Both the position numbers and the translations under genes were made by a program. 64,000 bases of DNA, taken from contig CANQJO010000003.1 of NCBI GenBank assembly GCA_947624255.1, positions 96,852 through 160,851 on the forward strand, given 5' to 3'. Of the stretch, positions 56,945 to 64,000 are shown in pieces (position 1 is the stretch's first letter; each line of letters begins with the position of its first letter). The notes under the pieces are model-generated. The model saw nothing but the letters and a program-made list of their open reading frames with translations. It ran no database searches and was not told the origin of the DNA. The stretch is from an uncultured Ruminococcus sp. GTDB lineage: Bacteria > Bacillota > Clostridia > Oscillospirales > Ruminococcaceae.

Positions 56945-58684
56945 TCACTTGATCTCGGTAATGATATTGTCGATAGAGCCTCCCGGCGGCAGCATGGGGA
57001 GAACGAATTCATCGCAGTCAATTATACAGTCGATAACGAAAGGCTTTTTCAGTGAGAACGCTTTCTCTGCCGCAGCCTCAAGCTCTCCGACGGTTGAGCA
57101 TCTTGCGCCCTGAGCGCCGAAAGCCTCGGCGAGCTTCACAAAGTCGGTACTTCTGTTGAGCGTAGTGTTTGAGTAGTGTTTCTCGAAGAAGAGTGTCTGC
57201 CACTGGCGAACCATTCCCAGCACGCCGTTGTTCATTATGACGATGACTACGGGAGTGTTCCGGGAAACAGCAGTAGCAAGCTCATTCAGATTCATGCCGA
57301 AACTGCCGTCTCCGGTAAAGAGGATCGTCTGTTTTCCCACAGCAGCGGAAGCACCGATGGCTGCGCCGAGACCGTATCCCATAGTACCGAGACCGCCGCT
57401 TGTGAGGAAAGTTCTCGGCTTTTTCAGGGGATATCTCTGAGCTGTCCACATCTGGTGCTGACCAACATCGGTAACGACAACAGCATCTTCGTCAGCATGG
57501 CGGCTGATCGTATCAATGATCTCGTACGGAGTGAGCCTTTCCTGTGCGGGAGTTCCGGCGTTATCACAAGGAGCGGTGCAGCTTTCGCAGTTCTTCTCAC
57601 GGTGAATTGAATCCGCTCTTTCCCTGCGGAGTTTCTCCTCATCACGAAGCTGCTGTATTCTTGCTTCCCACTGCGGATTTTTTCTTTCATCGACCATTTC
57701 GATAAGTCTGTCGAGAGCATCGCAGATATCGCCGTTTATGCCGAGCTGAGCCGGAATATTCTTGTGTATCTCGGCGTTATCTATTTCTATATGTATGATC
57801 TTGAAATTCTTTGCGAAACGCTGCTTGTTGCCGGTAGCCCGGTCGCTGAATCTTGCTCCGAGGGCGATAACGAGATCGGCCTCGTCCTCAGCCATTGAGG
57901 AGGCATAATGACCGTGCATACCCTGCATTCCCAGAAATTTCGGGTGATCGTAGGGAACGGCTGAAAGTCCCATGAGAGAGCATCCCATAGGAGCGTCTAT
58001 CTTCTCCGCAAAGGCGATAAGCTCTTTTGATGCTTTGCCTGAGATTATACCGCCTCCGAAGTAGATATACGGACGCTGACAGGCGTTTATCATTTCAGCC
58101 GCCCGGCGGAGCTTTTCCTCAGAGGCAAGTGTCAGGGGATACGGGATAGCCGGAGCAGCTTTGGGTTCAAATTCCGTGACAGCGGTCTGAACGTCCTTGG
58201 GAATATCTACGAGGACAGGGCCGGGACGTCCCGATTTGGCGATGCGGAAAGCCGTTCTCAGCGTATCGGCAAGCTCTGTGATATCCTTGACGATGAAGTT
58301 ATGCTTTGTGACGGGCATCGTGATGCTGACGATATCGACCTCCTGAAAGCTGTCACGTCCGATGAGACTGCACGGGACGTTTCCGGTGATCGCTACCAGC
58401 GGAACGGAGTCAAGGTAAGCTGTGGCGATGCCGGTAACGAGATTCGTAGCTCCCGGACCTGATGTTGCGATAACAACGCCTGTTTTTCCCGTGGCACGAG
58501 CGTAGCCGTCAGCGGCATGGGCAGCGCCCTGTTCATGGGCAGTGAGAACGTGCTTTATCCTGTCGCTGTTGAGGTAAAGCTCGTCAAAGAGGTTGATGAC
58601 CTGACCGCCGGGATAGCCGAAAACGGTATCTGCTCCCTGTTCGATGAGAGTCTCGACCACAATTTTTGCACCTGATATCTTCAT
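56945..58684 (-). CDS. ilvB: Acetolactate synthase large (catalytic) subunit
   Basis: A 579-aa TPP- and FAD-dependent enzyme, the first common step of valine, leucine and isoleucine synthesis. The N-terminus has GYPGGQVINLFDEL and the catalytic-region Glu in TAHEQGAAHAADGYARATG. The TPP motif begins GDGSFGMNLNELATAV and ends NNGVLGMVRQW. A Cys-bearing insertion (CESCTAPCDNAGTP, about residues 365-380) is unusual. It is preceded by a leader of about 330 nt with a leader peptide and hairpins. Confidence 0.96.
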   Translation of the reverse strand: MKISGAKIVVETLIEQGADTVFGYPGGQVINLFDELYLNSDRIKHVLTAHEQGAAHAADGYARATGKTGVVIATSGPGATNLVTGIATAYLDSVPLVAITGNVPCSLIGRDSFQEVDIVSITMPVTKHNFIVKDITELADTLRTAFRIAKSGRPGPVLVDIPKDVQTAVTEFEPKAAPAIPYPLTLASEEKLRRAAEMINACQRPYIYFGGGIISGKASKELIAFAEKIDAPMGCSLMGLSAVPYDHPKFLGMQGMHGHYASSMAEDEADLVIALGARFSDRATGNKQRFAKNFKIIHIEIDNAEIHKNIPAQLGINGDICDALDRLIEMVDERKNPQWEARIQQLRDEEKLRRERADSIHREKNCESCTAPCDNAGTPAQERLTPYEIIDTISRHADEDAVVVTDVGQHQMWTAQRYPLKKPRTFLTSGGLGTMGYGLGAAIGASAAVGKQTILFTGDGSFGMNLNELATAVSRNTPVVIVIMNNGVLGMVRQWQTLFFEKHYSNTTLNRSTDFVKLAEAFGAQGARCSTVGELEAAAEKAFSLKKPFVIDCIIDCDEFVLPMLPPGGSIDNIITEIK

Positions 58685-58725
58685 GATAAACTATCCTTTT
58701 CTGTAAAATTATTTCTGTGGATCAC

Positions 58726-58775
58726 GGCAGCACCGCACAAAGTCCGACAGCGGCTCTGTGCGCCGTCTGCCGCCT
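58726..58775. repeat. GCAGCACC-type imperfect hairpin in the ilvB leader
   Basis: GGCAGCACCGCACAAAG faces CTCTGTGCG and CGTCTGCC. It is the least regular copy of the GCAGCAYYGCRCA hairpins seen also at 11088 and 62524. It lies between the attenuator hairpin and ilvB. Confidence 0.45.
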
Positions 58776-58818
58776 GATATGGTCAATGCGGACAAATTTG
58801 CCGCTGACTATACAAAAC

Positions 58819-58842
58819 GACCTCCGACGGCTGCCGGAGGTC
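58819..58842 (-). terminator. Candidate attenuator hairpin of ilvB
   Basis: Stem GACCTCCG/CGGAGGTC (8 bp, 58819-58842) with an 8-nt loop, followed on the minus strand by GTTTTGT. It lies 41 nt after the leader-peptide stop. The T run is short, so termination may be partial. Confidence 0.6.
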
Positions 58843-58882
58843 TGTAAGCGTCATTGCTCTGAAAAGGGATATAAGCAATTAC

Positions 58883-58975
58883 TCAAAAGTCCTTGCGGCA
58901 GCAGGAATCACAGCTCCGGATAATGACCTCGCTGTTGATAATGACTATGCCGTAAATTATAATGGCAGTTCTCAT
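58883..58975 (-). CDS. Ile/Val-rich ilvB leader peptide
   Basis: A 30-codon ORF beginning MRTAIIIYGIVIINSEVIIR and ending in a Cys-rich KDF tail. Eight Ile and two Val occur among residues 5-19, the hallmark of leader peptides that sense branched-chain aminoacyl-tRNA by ribosome stalling. AAGGAG lies about 10 nt before the ATG. It sits between a promoter (59021-59049) and a hairpin (58819-58842) in the 5' leader of ilvB. Not found by ORF length criteria; the assignment is by composition and context. Confidence 0.7.
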   Translation of the reverse strand: MRTAIIIYGIVIINSEVIIRSCDSCCRKDF

Positions 58976-59020
58976 AGTATCCCGCTCCTTGAATAATGCT
59001 TATAAATGTTCTTACCTTAT

Positions 59021-59049
59021 ATAATAGCACTTTGATCTCATAAAATCAA
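59021..59049 (-). promoter_or_regulatory. Promoter of the ilvB leader
   Basis: Minus strand TTGATT (59049-59044) and TATTAT (59026-59021), spacer 17 bp. A TTTTAC-T-GTAAAA palindrome (59062-59074) lies 12 bp upstream of the -35 box. Between it and the leuA stop (59132) nothing else is seen. Confidence 0.65.
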
Positions 59050-59131
59050 TACGGAATACGTTTTTACTGTAAAATTTGTAAGTTTTCCACAATTCGCAAT
59101 GTTGAAAATGTTGAAATATTGTGCTGAGAGA

Positions 59132-60796
59132 TCATTTCGCCTGTGTTATGAGTTTGTTGACAGCGCTCACCAAAGCCTTGACCGAGGACATAATTATATC
59201 GTTGTCAGTGCCTGTTCCCCAGAAGCTGTTCTCTCCGGAGATTATCTCTACATAAGAGACCGCCTTTGAGCCCGAACCGACTTCGAGTGCGTGCTCTGTG
59301 TAGGTATGGATCTCGTAATCCAGATCAAGATACGAGCGCACAGCATTGCTCACCGCATCGAGCCGTCCGTTTCCGGTGTCGGTAGCAGAGGCTTTTCTGC
59401 CGTTGTACTCTAAAGTTACGGTCGCCTGTATGCCGCCGGTCTGTACATAGTGAGCCTCGGTGACATTCAGAGGCGTGGTGATATCAACGTAATTTGTCTT
59501 GAAGATCTCATAGACCTCGTCAGGGAGAAGCTCCTTGTGCTTGTGGTCTGAGACGCTCTTTACGAGATATCCGACGTTTTCACGCATTTTTTTCGGGAGA
59601 TCATATCCGAATCTCGTTTCGAGGATATAGCCGATGCCGCCTTTTCCGGACTGGCTGTTGATCCTGATAACGTCCGCCTCGTACTCACGTCCCACGTCAT
59701 GGGGATCGATCGGCAGATAGGGAACGTTCCAGTAGGGGGTGTTTTTCTCTTCACGCCACTTCATTCCCTTTGCGATAGCGTCCTGATGAGAGCCGCTGAA
59801 TGCCGCAAAGACGAGCTTTCCGCTGTAGGGCTGACGTGCATTGACGGTCATACGTGTCAGACGGGTGTAGAGCTCCGTGATCGACGGGATATCGCTGAAA
59901 TCAAGCTCCGGATCAACGCCTTGTGAGAACATATTCATTGCAAGAGTGATGATATCCACATTACCTGTGCGCTCACCGTTGCCGAAAAGCGTTCCCTCAA
60001 CACGGTCAGCACCTGCAAGAAGTCCCATTTCCGTATCGGCTACGGCGCAGCCTCGGTCATTGTGGGGGTGCAGCGAGACTATGACATTTTCACGGTATTT
60101 GAGATTCTCGCACATATATTCGATCTGATTTGCGTATACGTGCGGCATTGAGTGCTGAACTGTTACCGGGAGGTTGATGATGACCTTATCATTGGCAGAC
60201 GGCTGCCAGATATCCAGTACGGCATTGCATATCTCCAAAGCAAATTCGGGCTCTGTGCCGGTGAAGCTTTCGGGAGAATATTCAAAGCGGAAATTTCCCT
60301 CGTATTTTTCACGGTATTCCTTGCAGAGTTTAGCTCCCGAAACGGCGATCTCGATAATTTCTTCCTTGCTTTTGCGGAAGACCTGTTCACGCTGTGCAAC
60401 GGAAGTGGAGTTGTAAAGGTGAACAATGGCGTTCTTGCAGCCTTTGAGAGCATCGAACGTTTTCTTGATGATGTGCTCTCTTGACTGTGTGAGCACCTGA
60501 ATGGTGACATCATCGGGGATAAGATCCTGCTCGATGAGAGTGCGGCAGAAGTCGTACTCTGTCTCCGAAGCGGCAGGGAAGCCTATTTCGATCTCCTTGA
60601 ATCCTATTCTCACCAGCTCGGAGAAAAATTCGAGCTTTTCGCCGAGGCTCATGGGGATTATCAGTGCCTGATTGCCGTCTCTGAGGTCAACGCTGCACCA
60701 GATGGGAGCTTTGTCGATGTAGGATCTTTTTGCCCAATTCATGTCTGTTTTCGGTGCTTCAAAAAATTGTCTTGTGTACTTTTGATAGTTTTTCAT
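59132..60796 (-). CDS. leuA: 2-isopropylmalate synthase (long type)
   Basis: A 554-aa enzyme of the LeuA2 type, condensing acetyl-CoA with 2-oxoisovalerate to commit carbon to leucine. CSVDLRDGNQALIIPMS and the HPHNDRGCAVADTE metal site are in the catalytic barrel; the C-terminal regulatory domain (about residues 420-554) would bind leucine. The ATG at 60796 with AGGAGG upstream is chosen over the frame's opening at 60850. Expression is under the T-box at 60908-61190. Confidence 0.96.
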   Translation of the reverse strand: MKNYQKYTRQFFEAPKTDMNWAKRSYIDKAPIWCSVDLRDGNQALIIPMSLGEKLEFFSELVRIGFKEIEIGFPAASETEYDFCRTLIEQDLIPDDVTIQVLTQSREHIIKKTFDALKGCKNAIVHLYNSTSVAQREQVFRKSKEEIIEIAVSGAKLCKEYREKYEGNFRFEYSPESFTGTEPEFALEICNAVLDIWQPSANDKVIINLPVTVQHSMPHVYANQIEYMCENLKYRENVIVSLHPHNDRGCAVADTEMGLLAGADRVEGTLFGNGERTGNVDIITLAMNMFSQGVDPELDFSDIPSITELYTRLTRMTVNARQPYSGKLVFAAFSGSHQDAIAKGMKWREEKNTPYWNVPYLPIDPHDVGREYEADVIRINSQSGKGGIGYILETRFGYDLPKKMRENVGYLVKSVSDHKHKELLPDEVYEIFKTNYVDITTPLNVTEAHYVQTGGIQATVTLEYNGRKASATDTGNGRLDAVSNAVRSYLDLDYEIHTYTEHALEVGSGSKAVSYVEIISGENSFWGTGTDNDIIMSSVKALVSAVNKLITQAK

Positions 60797-60810
60797 AATT
60801 ACCTCCTGTA

Positions 60811-60876
60811 ATACCGATCTCATTCTGAAAGCCGTGCAGGATCTTCGCAAAGATCCTTGGGTTTTAGGGTGAGATC
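60811..60876. repeat. Nested hairpin element in the leuA leader
   Basis: Outer stem GATCTCATTCTGAAA (60816-60830) pairs with TTTTAGGGTGAGATC (60862-60876), with wobble pairs. The inner stem GGATCTT (60839-60845) pairs with AAGATCC (60850-60856). It lies after the T-box terminator and just before the leuA ribosome site, and its left half is repeated upstream of ilvC. Confidence 0.6.
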
Positions 60877-60907
60877 AGCATAAAATGTACGAGATCATTC
60901 CGACAAC

Positions 60908-60944
60908 AAAAAAGTCTCTTCCATGCAAATAACATGGAAGAGAC
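60908..60944 (-). terminator. T-box-controlled terminator of leuA
   Basis: GTCTCTTCCATG and its complement (12 bp, 60914-60944), 7-nt loop, then T6 on the minus strand. Confidence 0.92.
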
Positions 60945-61190
60945 GAAGTTGCGATGTACTCCGTGGTACCACTCTTCTTGCTGCAAAAATACAGCCGCTC
61001 ATCTGCGTCGGATAACGCATATCCCTATAACGGGGGAAGCCGTTCAAACCTAATCACAGCAGCACGCTGCTTTCAGCCGACTGCTCAGGGAGGAGCTATA
61101 CCGACGCCTGCCTGCTGCCTTTCACCACACGGCAGCTCTCTGTCAGGTCGGACGAGGGCTTTATTTCCCTTCAGCGCATTTATAATCTGT
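60908..61190 (-). promoter_or_regulatory. Leucine T-box riboswitch of leuA
   Basis: Minus-strand leader with the T-box core AGAGTGGTACCACGG (60975-60961), which can pair with the uncharged tRNA acceptor end. Stem I lies near 61150-61080 with the distal GTGGTGAAAGGCAGC, and the specifier region holds two consecutive CTC (Leu) triplets near 61097-61091. The terminator follows: a 12-bp stem at 60914-60944, then T6. Uncharged tRNA-Leu should favour read-through into leuA. Confidence 0.93.
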
Positions 61191-61196
61191 AAGGTA

Positions 61197-61225
61197 ATTA
61201 TACACCGAAAAATCGTATTTGTCAA
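61197..61225 (-). promoter_or_regulatory. Consensus promoter of the leuA T-box leader
   Basis: Minus strand TTGACA (61225-61220) and TATAAT (61202-61197), exact 17-bp spacer. Transcription should begin near 61190. The stretch 61226-61388 between this and the next gene's promoter is AT-rich and shows nothing else. Confidence 0.92.
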
Positions 61226-61388
61226 GGGTTTTTTAAAAAAATCCGAAATTTTTTTCGGAGAGTTTCTCACAGCCTTTTTATTTCTTGATTTTGACAGCAG
61301 AATATACAAAAACAGCAGATATTTTTATGTAGGATTTGTTCTGAATAACAAATATGTCTGCCGGAGTATATATTTTTTCTCCTGATTA

Positions 61389-61397
61389 TGCTATAAT
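61389..61397 (+). promoter_or_regulatory. Extended -10 promoter of the carboxypeptidase gene
   Basis: TG-C-TATAAT with no good -35 at the usual distance; an extended -10 promoter is likely. Confidence 0.5.
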
Positions 61398-61454
61398 AAG
61401 TGTGACGCAGTATGTATCAAAGGTCAGTATATGTTTATGAGAAAAGGTGATCAT

Positions 61455-62489
61455 ATGTCAAAAAAACAGATAAGCAAGGAAAAAAGCATCAGAAGAACAC
61501 GCTTTCTCACAGAGCTTGTGATCTGCGTTGTCCTGTTGGGTACGGGAGTCCTTTTCATAAAAAATGCTTTTGATAACGTCAGGACGGTCAAAGCTCCCGA
61601 AGAAGAGCAGACGACTGCTCCCACAGAGCCTACCGAGATGACTACGGGCGCACCCGATCCGGATAAGATCATCTTCGAGACATCAAACGTCAAGACGAAA
61701 GAGATCTTCACCGGTGATCTTATCCTCGTGAACAATCAGCACCGGTATTTCGGAGGCGGCGAAGATCTGGTGAGCATTCTCGAAAAAAATGACGAAACAG
61801 GCAGAACGAGCTTCACTGCCGTTGATTACGACTACAAGATACTCAGTGCAGTATATGAGCCGATGGCTCGTATGATAGACGATTTTTATGAATATTCCTC
61901 ACTGGACGATCTCATGATATACGGTTCATTCCGCACGACCGAGTTTCAGCAGCAGCTTTATGAGCAGGATCTGCAGAATAACGGAACAGACTCCTCGACA
62001 CGTGTGGCGAAGCCCGGCTACAGTGAGCATGAGACCGGCTATGCCTTTGATTTCTCCCGGTACGAAAAGGGAACGGGAGCTCCTGTGGATTATGACGGAA
62101 CGGGCGAGTATGAGTGGTTTGCGGAAAACTGCGCAAAATACGGCTTCGTGATCCGCTACACCGAAGAAAAGGAGAGCATCACCGAAATACAGGACGAGCC
62201 GTGGCATTTCAGATATGTGGGTATCCCTCATGCGTACTATATGATGAAGAATAACCTCTGCCTTGAGGAGTATATCGACGTTGTGAGAAATCATCCCTAC
62301 AGCGGCGATCATCTCAAATATACCGATGACAGCGGTCAGGAGTATGAGGTGTATTTTGTCGAGGCAAGCGGCGGTGCGGAGGATAATAACAGCGTGCCGG
62401 TTCCTGCCGGTGTGAAGTATGAGATATCGGGAAACAATGTTGACGGATTCATTGTCACCGTATATGTTGATGTGAAAAACAACTCCTGA
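61455..62489 (+). CDS. VanY-like D-alanyl-D-alanine carboxypeptidase
   Basis: A 344-aa membrane-anchored M15B peptidase that trims the terminal D-Ala of peptidoglycan stem peptides. One N-terminal helix (TELVICVVLLGTGVLFI) is followed by a Thr/Pro/Glu linker and the catalytic domain. The zinc motifs are SEHETGYAFDF (SxHxxGxAxDF) and EPWHFRYVG. A C-terminal part of about 75 residues extends beyond the usual domain. AAAGGTG precedes the ATG at 61455; earlier in-frame starts lie in the leader. There are no van genes beside it, so a housekeeping wall role is more likely than glycopeptide resistance. Confidence 0.88.
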   Translation: MSKKQISKEKSIRRTRFLTELVICVVLLGTGVLFIKNAFDNVRTVKAPEEEQTTAPTEPTEMTTGAPDPDKIIFETSNVKTKEIFTGDLILVNNQHRYFGGGEDLVSILEKNDETGRTSFTAVDYDYKILSAVYEPMARMIDDFYEYSSLDDLMIYGSFRTTEFQQQLYEQDLQNNGTDSSTRVAKPGYSEHETGYAFDFSRYEKGTGAPVDYDGTGEYEWFAENCAKYGFVIRYTEEKESITEIQDEPWHFRYVGIPHAYYMMKNNLCLEEYIDVVRNHPYSGDHLKYTDDSGQEYEVYFVEASGGAEDNNSVPVPAGVKYEISGNNVDGFIVTVYVDVKNNS

Positions 62490-62523
62490 GGCTGACCTTG
62501 TCTTTAAATCGGGAGAACGCTTT

Positions 62524-62570
62524 AGGGCAGCACTGCGCATAGCTTTTGCGGTGCTGCCCTTGATTTTTCG
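62524..62570 (+). terminator. Terminator after the carboxypeptidase gene (GCAGCAC-type hairpin)
   Basis: Stem AGGGCAGCAC (62524-62533) and GTGCTGCCCT (62551-62560), with a further CGCA/TGCG pairing inside, followed by TGATTTTT. Confidence 0.8.
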
Positions 62571-62684
62571 GCAAGGTTTAGTTTGCAGGCAATAAACAGG
62601 CTTTCAGCGATTAGTACAAAATCACCATAGAATACGACCGAAAAAGGTAATTTTAGGTAAATTCTACAAAAACGCATAAAACAC

Positions 62685-62713
62685 TTGACAAAACGCCACA
62701 ATAGTGATAAATT
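62685..62713 (+). promoter_or_regulatory. hrcA promoter
   Basis: TTGACA (62685-62690) and TAAATT (62708-62713), 17-bp spacer; the CIRCE operator follows immediately at the expected transcription start. Confidence 0.75.
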
Positions 62714-62717
62714 ATAT

Positions 62718-62744
62718 TTAGCACTCAAAGAGTGAGAGTGCTAA
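62718..62744. promoter_or_regulatory. CIRCE operator
   Basis: Perfect TTAGCACTC-N9-GAGTGCTAA, the HrcA binding site controlling class I heat-shock genes. Confidence 0.98.
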
Positions 62745-62768
62745 CGAATATAAGGAGGACGTGCGGAC

Positions 62769-63848
62769 GTGGACGACAGAAAGCTAAGGATCCTTGCTGC
62801 CGTGGTCGATGAGTATATCAGGACCGGCGAGCCTGTCGGTTCAAAGGCTGTTTCCAAGCTGGATGGTATGAGAGTCTCCCCGGCTACGATAAGGAACGAT
62901 ATGGCTGCCCTTGAACAGCTTGGATATCTTGAACAGCCGCATACCTCCGCAGGACGTATTCCTACTTTCGCAGGCTACAGACTCTATATCGACAAGATCA
63001 TGAGCCCTCCCGATCTGCCCGATGAGGAAAAACACAGACTGGATATGATGCTGGGCGGCAGTGACACTCCGGAGGAGCTTCTCGTCCGGAATGCTGCGGC
63101 GGCTCTCACAGAGCTTACTCAGTGTGCAGCCGTGGTGTCAAAGGCAGTTCCGAGATTCTCGGTGATCTCAAAGGTGGAGGTCATTCCCACCGGTAAGAGA
63201 CTGTACGTGATACTGCTCATTACCTCCAACGGAAGCATAAAGAATAAGGCTTGCCGTCTGGAATTCGACCTCAGTGCCGAACAGCTCGAATTCTTTACAC
63301 ATTATATTGAGGAGAATCTCAGCGGCGTTTCGGTCGATGAGCTTTCAGAGGAAATGTTCGATAAAATGGTTGCTGCCGTGAGCGCATATATGGTCTCGCT
63401 TTCACCTCTTGTAAAGGGAATATGCGAGCTTTCAGAGGACCTTCGTCAGCAGGAGCTGACCGTCAGCGGAGGAGAAAAGCTGCTCTCATGTGACGAGCTT
63501 GACAAAATGGAGGTCGTGAGATTCATCGAACATAAAAACGGTCTCAGTGAACTGCTTGAGGATACGTTCAGCGGTATACAGGTCAGGTTCGGTGCGGAAA
63601 GCAGCAGCTTTGCCATAGGTAATTCCAGCCTTATCGTCTCAAAATACAAAAAGGACGGAAGAGAGGCAGGTTCTCTCGGGATCATCGGTCCCATGAGGAT
63701 AGATTATAAAAAGGTGATACCGTATGTGGATTACCTTACTGAGAAGATCTCAAGCCTTATGTCGGGCGGAGATGAGGACTTCGATCAGGAGACGGCGGAC
63801 GGGATCTCCGAGCCGCAGAAAGGAGCATCAGATGATGGAAACAGATAA
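62769..63848 (+). CDS. hrcA: Heat-inducible transcription repressor HrcA
   Basis: A 359-aa repressor that binds CIRCE and is itself held active by GroEL. The winged-helix N-terminus reads RKLRILAAVVDEYIRTGEPVGSKAV and SPATIRNDMAALEQLGYLEQPHTSAGR. The central GAF-like and dimerisation regions are complete. The start is a GTG at 62769, with AAGGAGG 10 nt upstream. The C-terminus overlaps grpE. The CIRCE site 25 bp upstream implies autoregulation. Confidence 0.96.
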   Translation: MDDRKLRILAAVVDEYIRTGEPVGSKAVSKLDGMRVSPATIRNDMAALEQLGYLEQPHTSAGRIPTFAGYRLYIDKIMSPPDLPDEEKHRLDMMLGGSDTPEELLVRNAAAALTELTQCAAVVSKAVPRFSVISKVEVIPTGKRLYVILLITSNGSIKNKACRLEFDLSAEQLEFFTHYIEENLSGVSVDELSEEMFDKMVAAVSAYMVSLSPLVKGICELSEDLRQQELTVSGGEKLLSCDELDKMEVVRFIEHKNGLSELLEDTFSGIQVRFGAESSSFAIGNSSLIVSKYKKDGREAGSLGIIGPMRIDYKKVIPYVDYLTEKISSLMSGGDEDFDQETADGISEPQKGASDDGNR

Positions 63849-64000
63849 GACAACGGATGATATCACTTCTGAGGAGGACACTCCGCAGCAGGAGGATACC
63901 ATTCAGCAGGATACAGATATCCCGGAGACGACCTCCGATGAGGAGGACGCTGTAAGCGAATATAACGATACAGCCTCTGAATATGCCGCCCTTGAGGAGG
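63832..64000 (+). CDS. grpE: GrpE nucleotide exchange factor, N-terminal part (cut by window end)
   Basis: The 5' 56 codons of an ORF that continues beyond the window. It begins MMETDKTTDDITSEED and is strongly acidic, like the disordered N-terminus of GrpE; the diagnostic core lies outside. AAGGAG precedes the tandem ATG codons at 63832 and 63835, and the ORF overlaps the hrcA 3' end. grpE after hrcA is the standard Firmicute order, so the assignment rests mainly on context. Confidence 0.8.
   Translation, partial: MMETDKTTDDITSEEDTPQQEDTIQQDTDIPETTSDEEDAVSEYNDTASEYAALEE

Noticed and set aside
58150..58180. A GGTTCAAATTCC-like string resembling a tRNA T-arm.
   Set aside because: It lies within ilvB coding sequence and no acceptor, D or anticodon stem can be formed around it.
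61455..62489. Glycopeptide (vancomycin) resistance based on the VanY-like carboxypeptidase.
   Set aside because: No vanA/B, vanH, vanX or vanRS genes are adjacent; single VanY-like enzymes are common in cell-wall maintenance.

Overview
The window reads as part of the chromosome of an anaerobic, fibre-degrading Firmicute of the Ruminococcaceae, most like Ruminococcus (R. flavefaciens-like). The grounds are a secreted GH5 cellulase ending in a cellulosomal dockerin (2235-4385), a second secreted protein (CAP domain) ending in a different dockerin (31202-32617), Firmicute gene order around dnaA, a T-box leader, a CIRCE/HrcA heat-shock operon and NfnAB-type electron-bifurcation genes. No tRNA, rRNA, CRISPR array, insertion sequence or prophage was seen. 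Species-level identity is inference.

Layout. 1-2005: nfnA (cut at the left edge) and nfnB. 2137-5106: dockerin GH5 cellulase with its own promoter and terminator, then a YtaF/MntP-like membrane protein. 5107-13774, minus strand: metallophosphoesterase, gyrA, a YcxB-like protein, gyrB, remB, recF, yaaA and dnaN. 13775-14329: the dnaN-dnaA intergenic region, the likely oriC. 14330-15700: dnaA. 16099-23287, plus strand: rpmH, rnpA, yidD, yidC, khpB (jag), mnmE, mnmG and rsmG. 23419-27321: noc, parA (soj), parB (spo0J) and serS. Four perfect 16-bp parS sites lie at 20679-27337.

27380-31145, minus strand: the SRP RNA gene (ffs), a TPR membrane protein, dnaX, ebfC and recR. 31157-43566, minus strand: a long close-packed operon reading citrate synthase, lipoprotein, response regulator, histidine kinase, DUF1385, prmC, recA, recX, rimO, pgsA, a DtxR-like regulator and the CAP-dockerin protein. 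43606-44682: spoIID, plus strand. 44675-61225, minus strand: branched-chain amino-acid genes (leuA with a T-box; ilvB-ilvN behind a leader peptide and attenuator; ilvC; ilvD-leuC-leuD-leuB), continuing into a DUF815 ATPase, ilvA, ridA, nadA, hydE and a U32-like protein. 61389-64000, plus strand: a VanY-like D,D-carboxypeptidase, then CIRCE, hrcA and the beginning of grpE.

The genes form coherent working sets: replication initiation and chromosome segregation around oriC; membrane-protein insertion and tRNA modification next to it; recombination and clamp-loader genes; and almost the whole Ile/Val/Leu pathway from pyruvate and threonine, missing only the aminotransferase ilvE. The most interesting regulatory find is an Ile/Val-rich 30-residue leader peptide ahead of ilvB, followed by a hairpin. 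This looks like translation-coupled attenuation, close to a leuA gene that uses a T-box instead. Also notable are a dispersed GCAGCAC-type hairpin, one copy of which lies inside the 3' end of remB, a hairpin element shared by the leuA and ilvC leaders, and a 33-kb block right of oriC that is transcribed against the expected replication direction.
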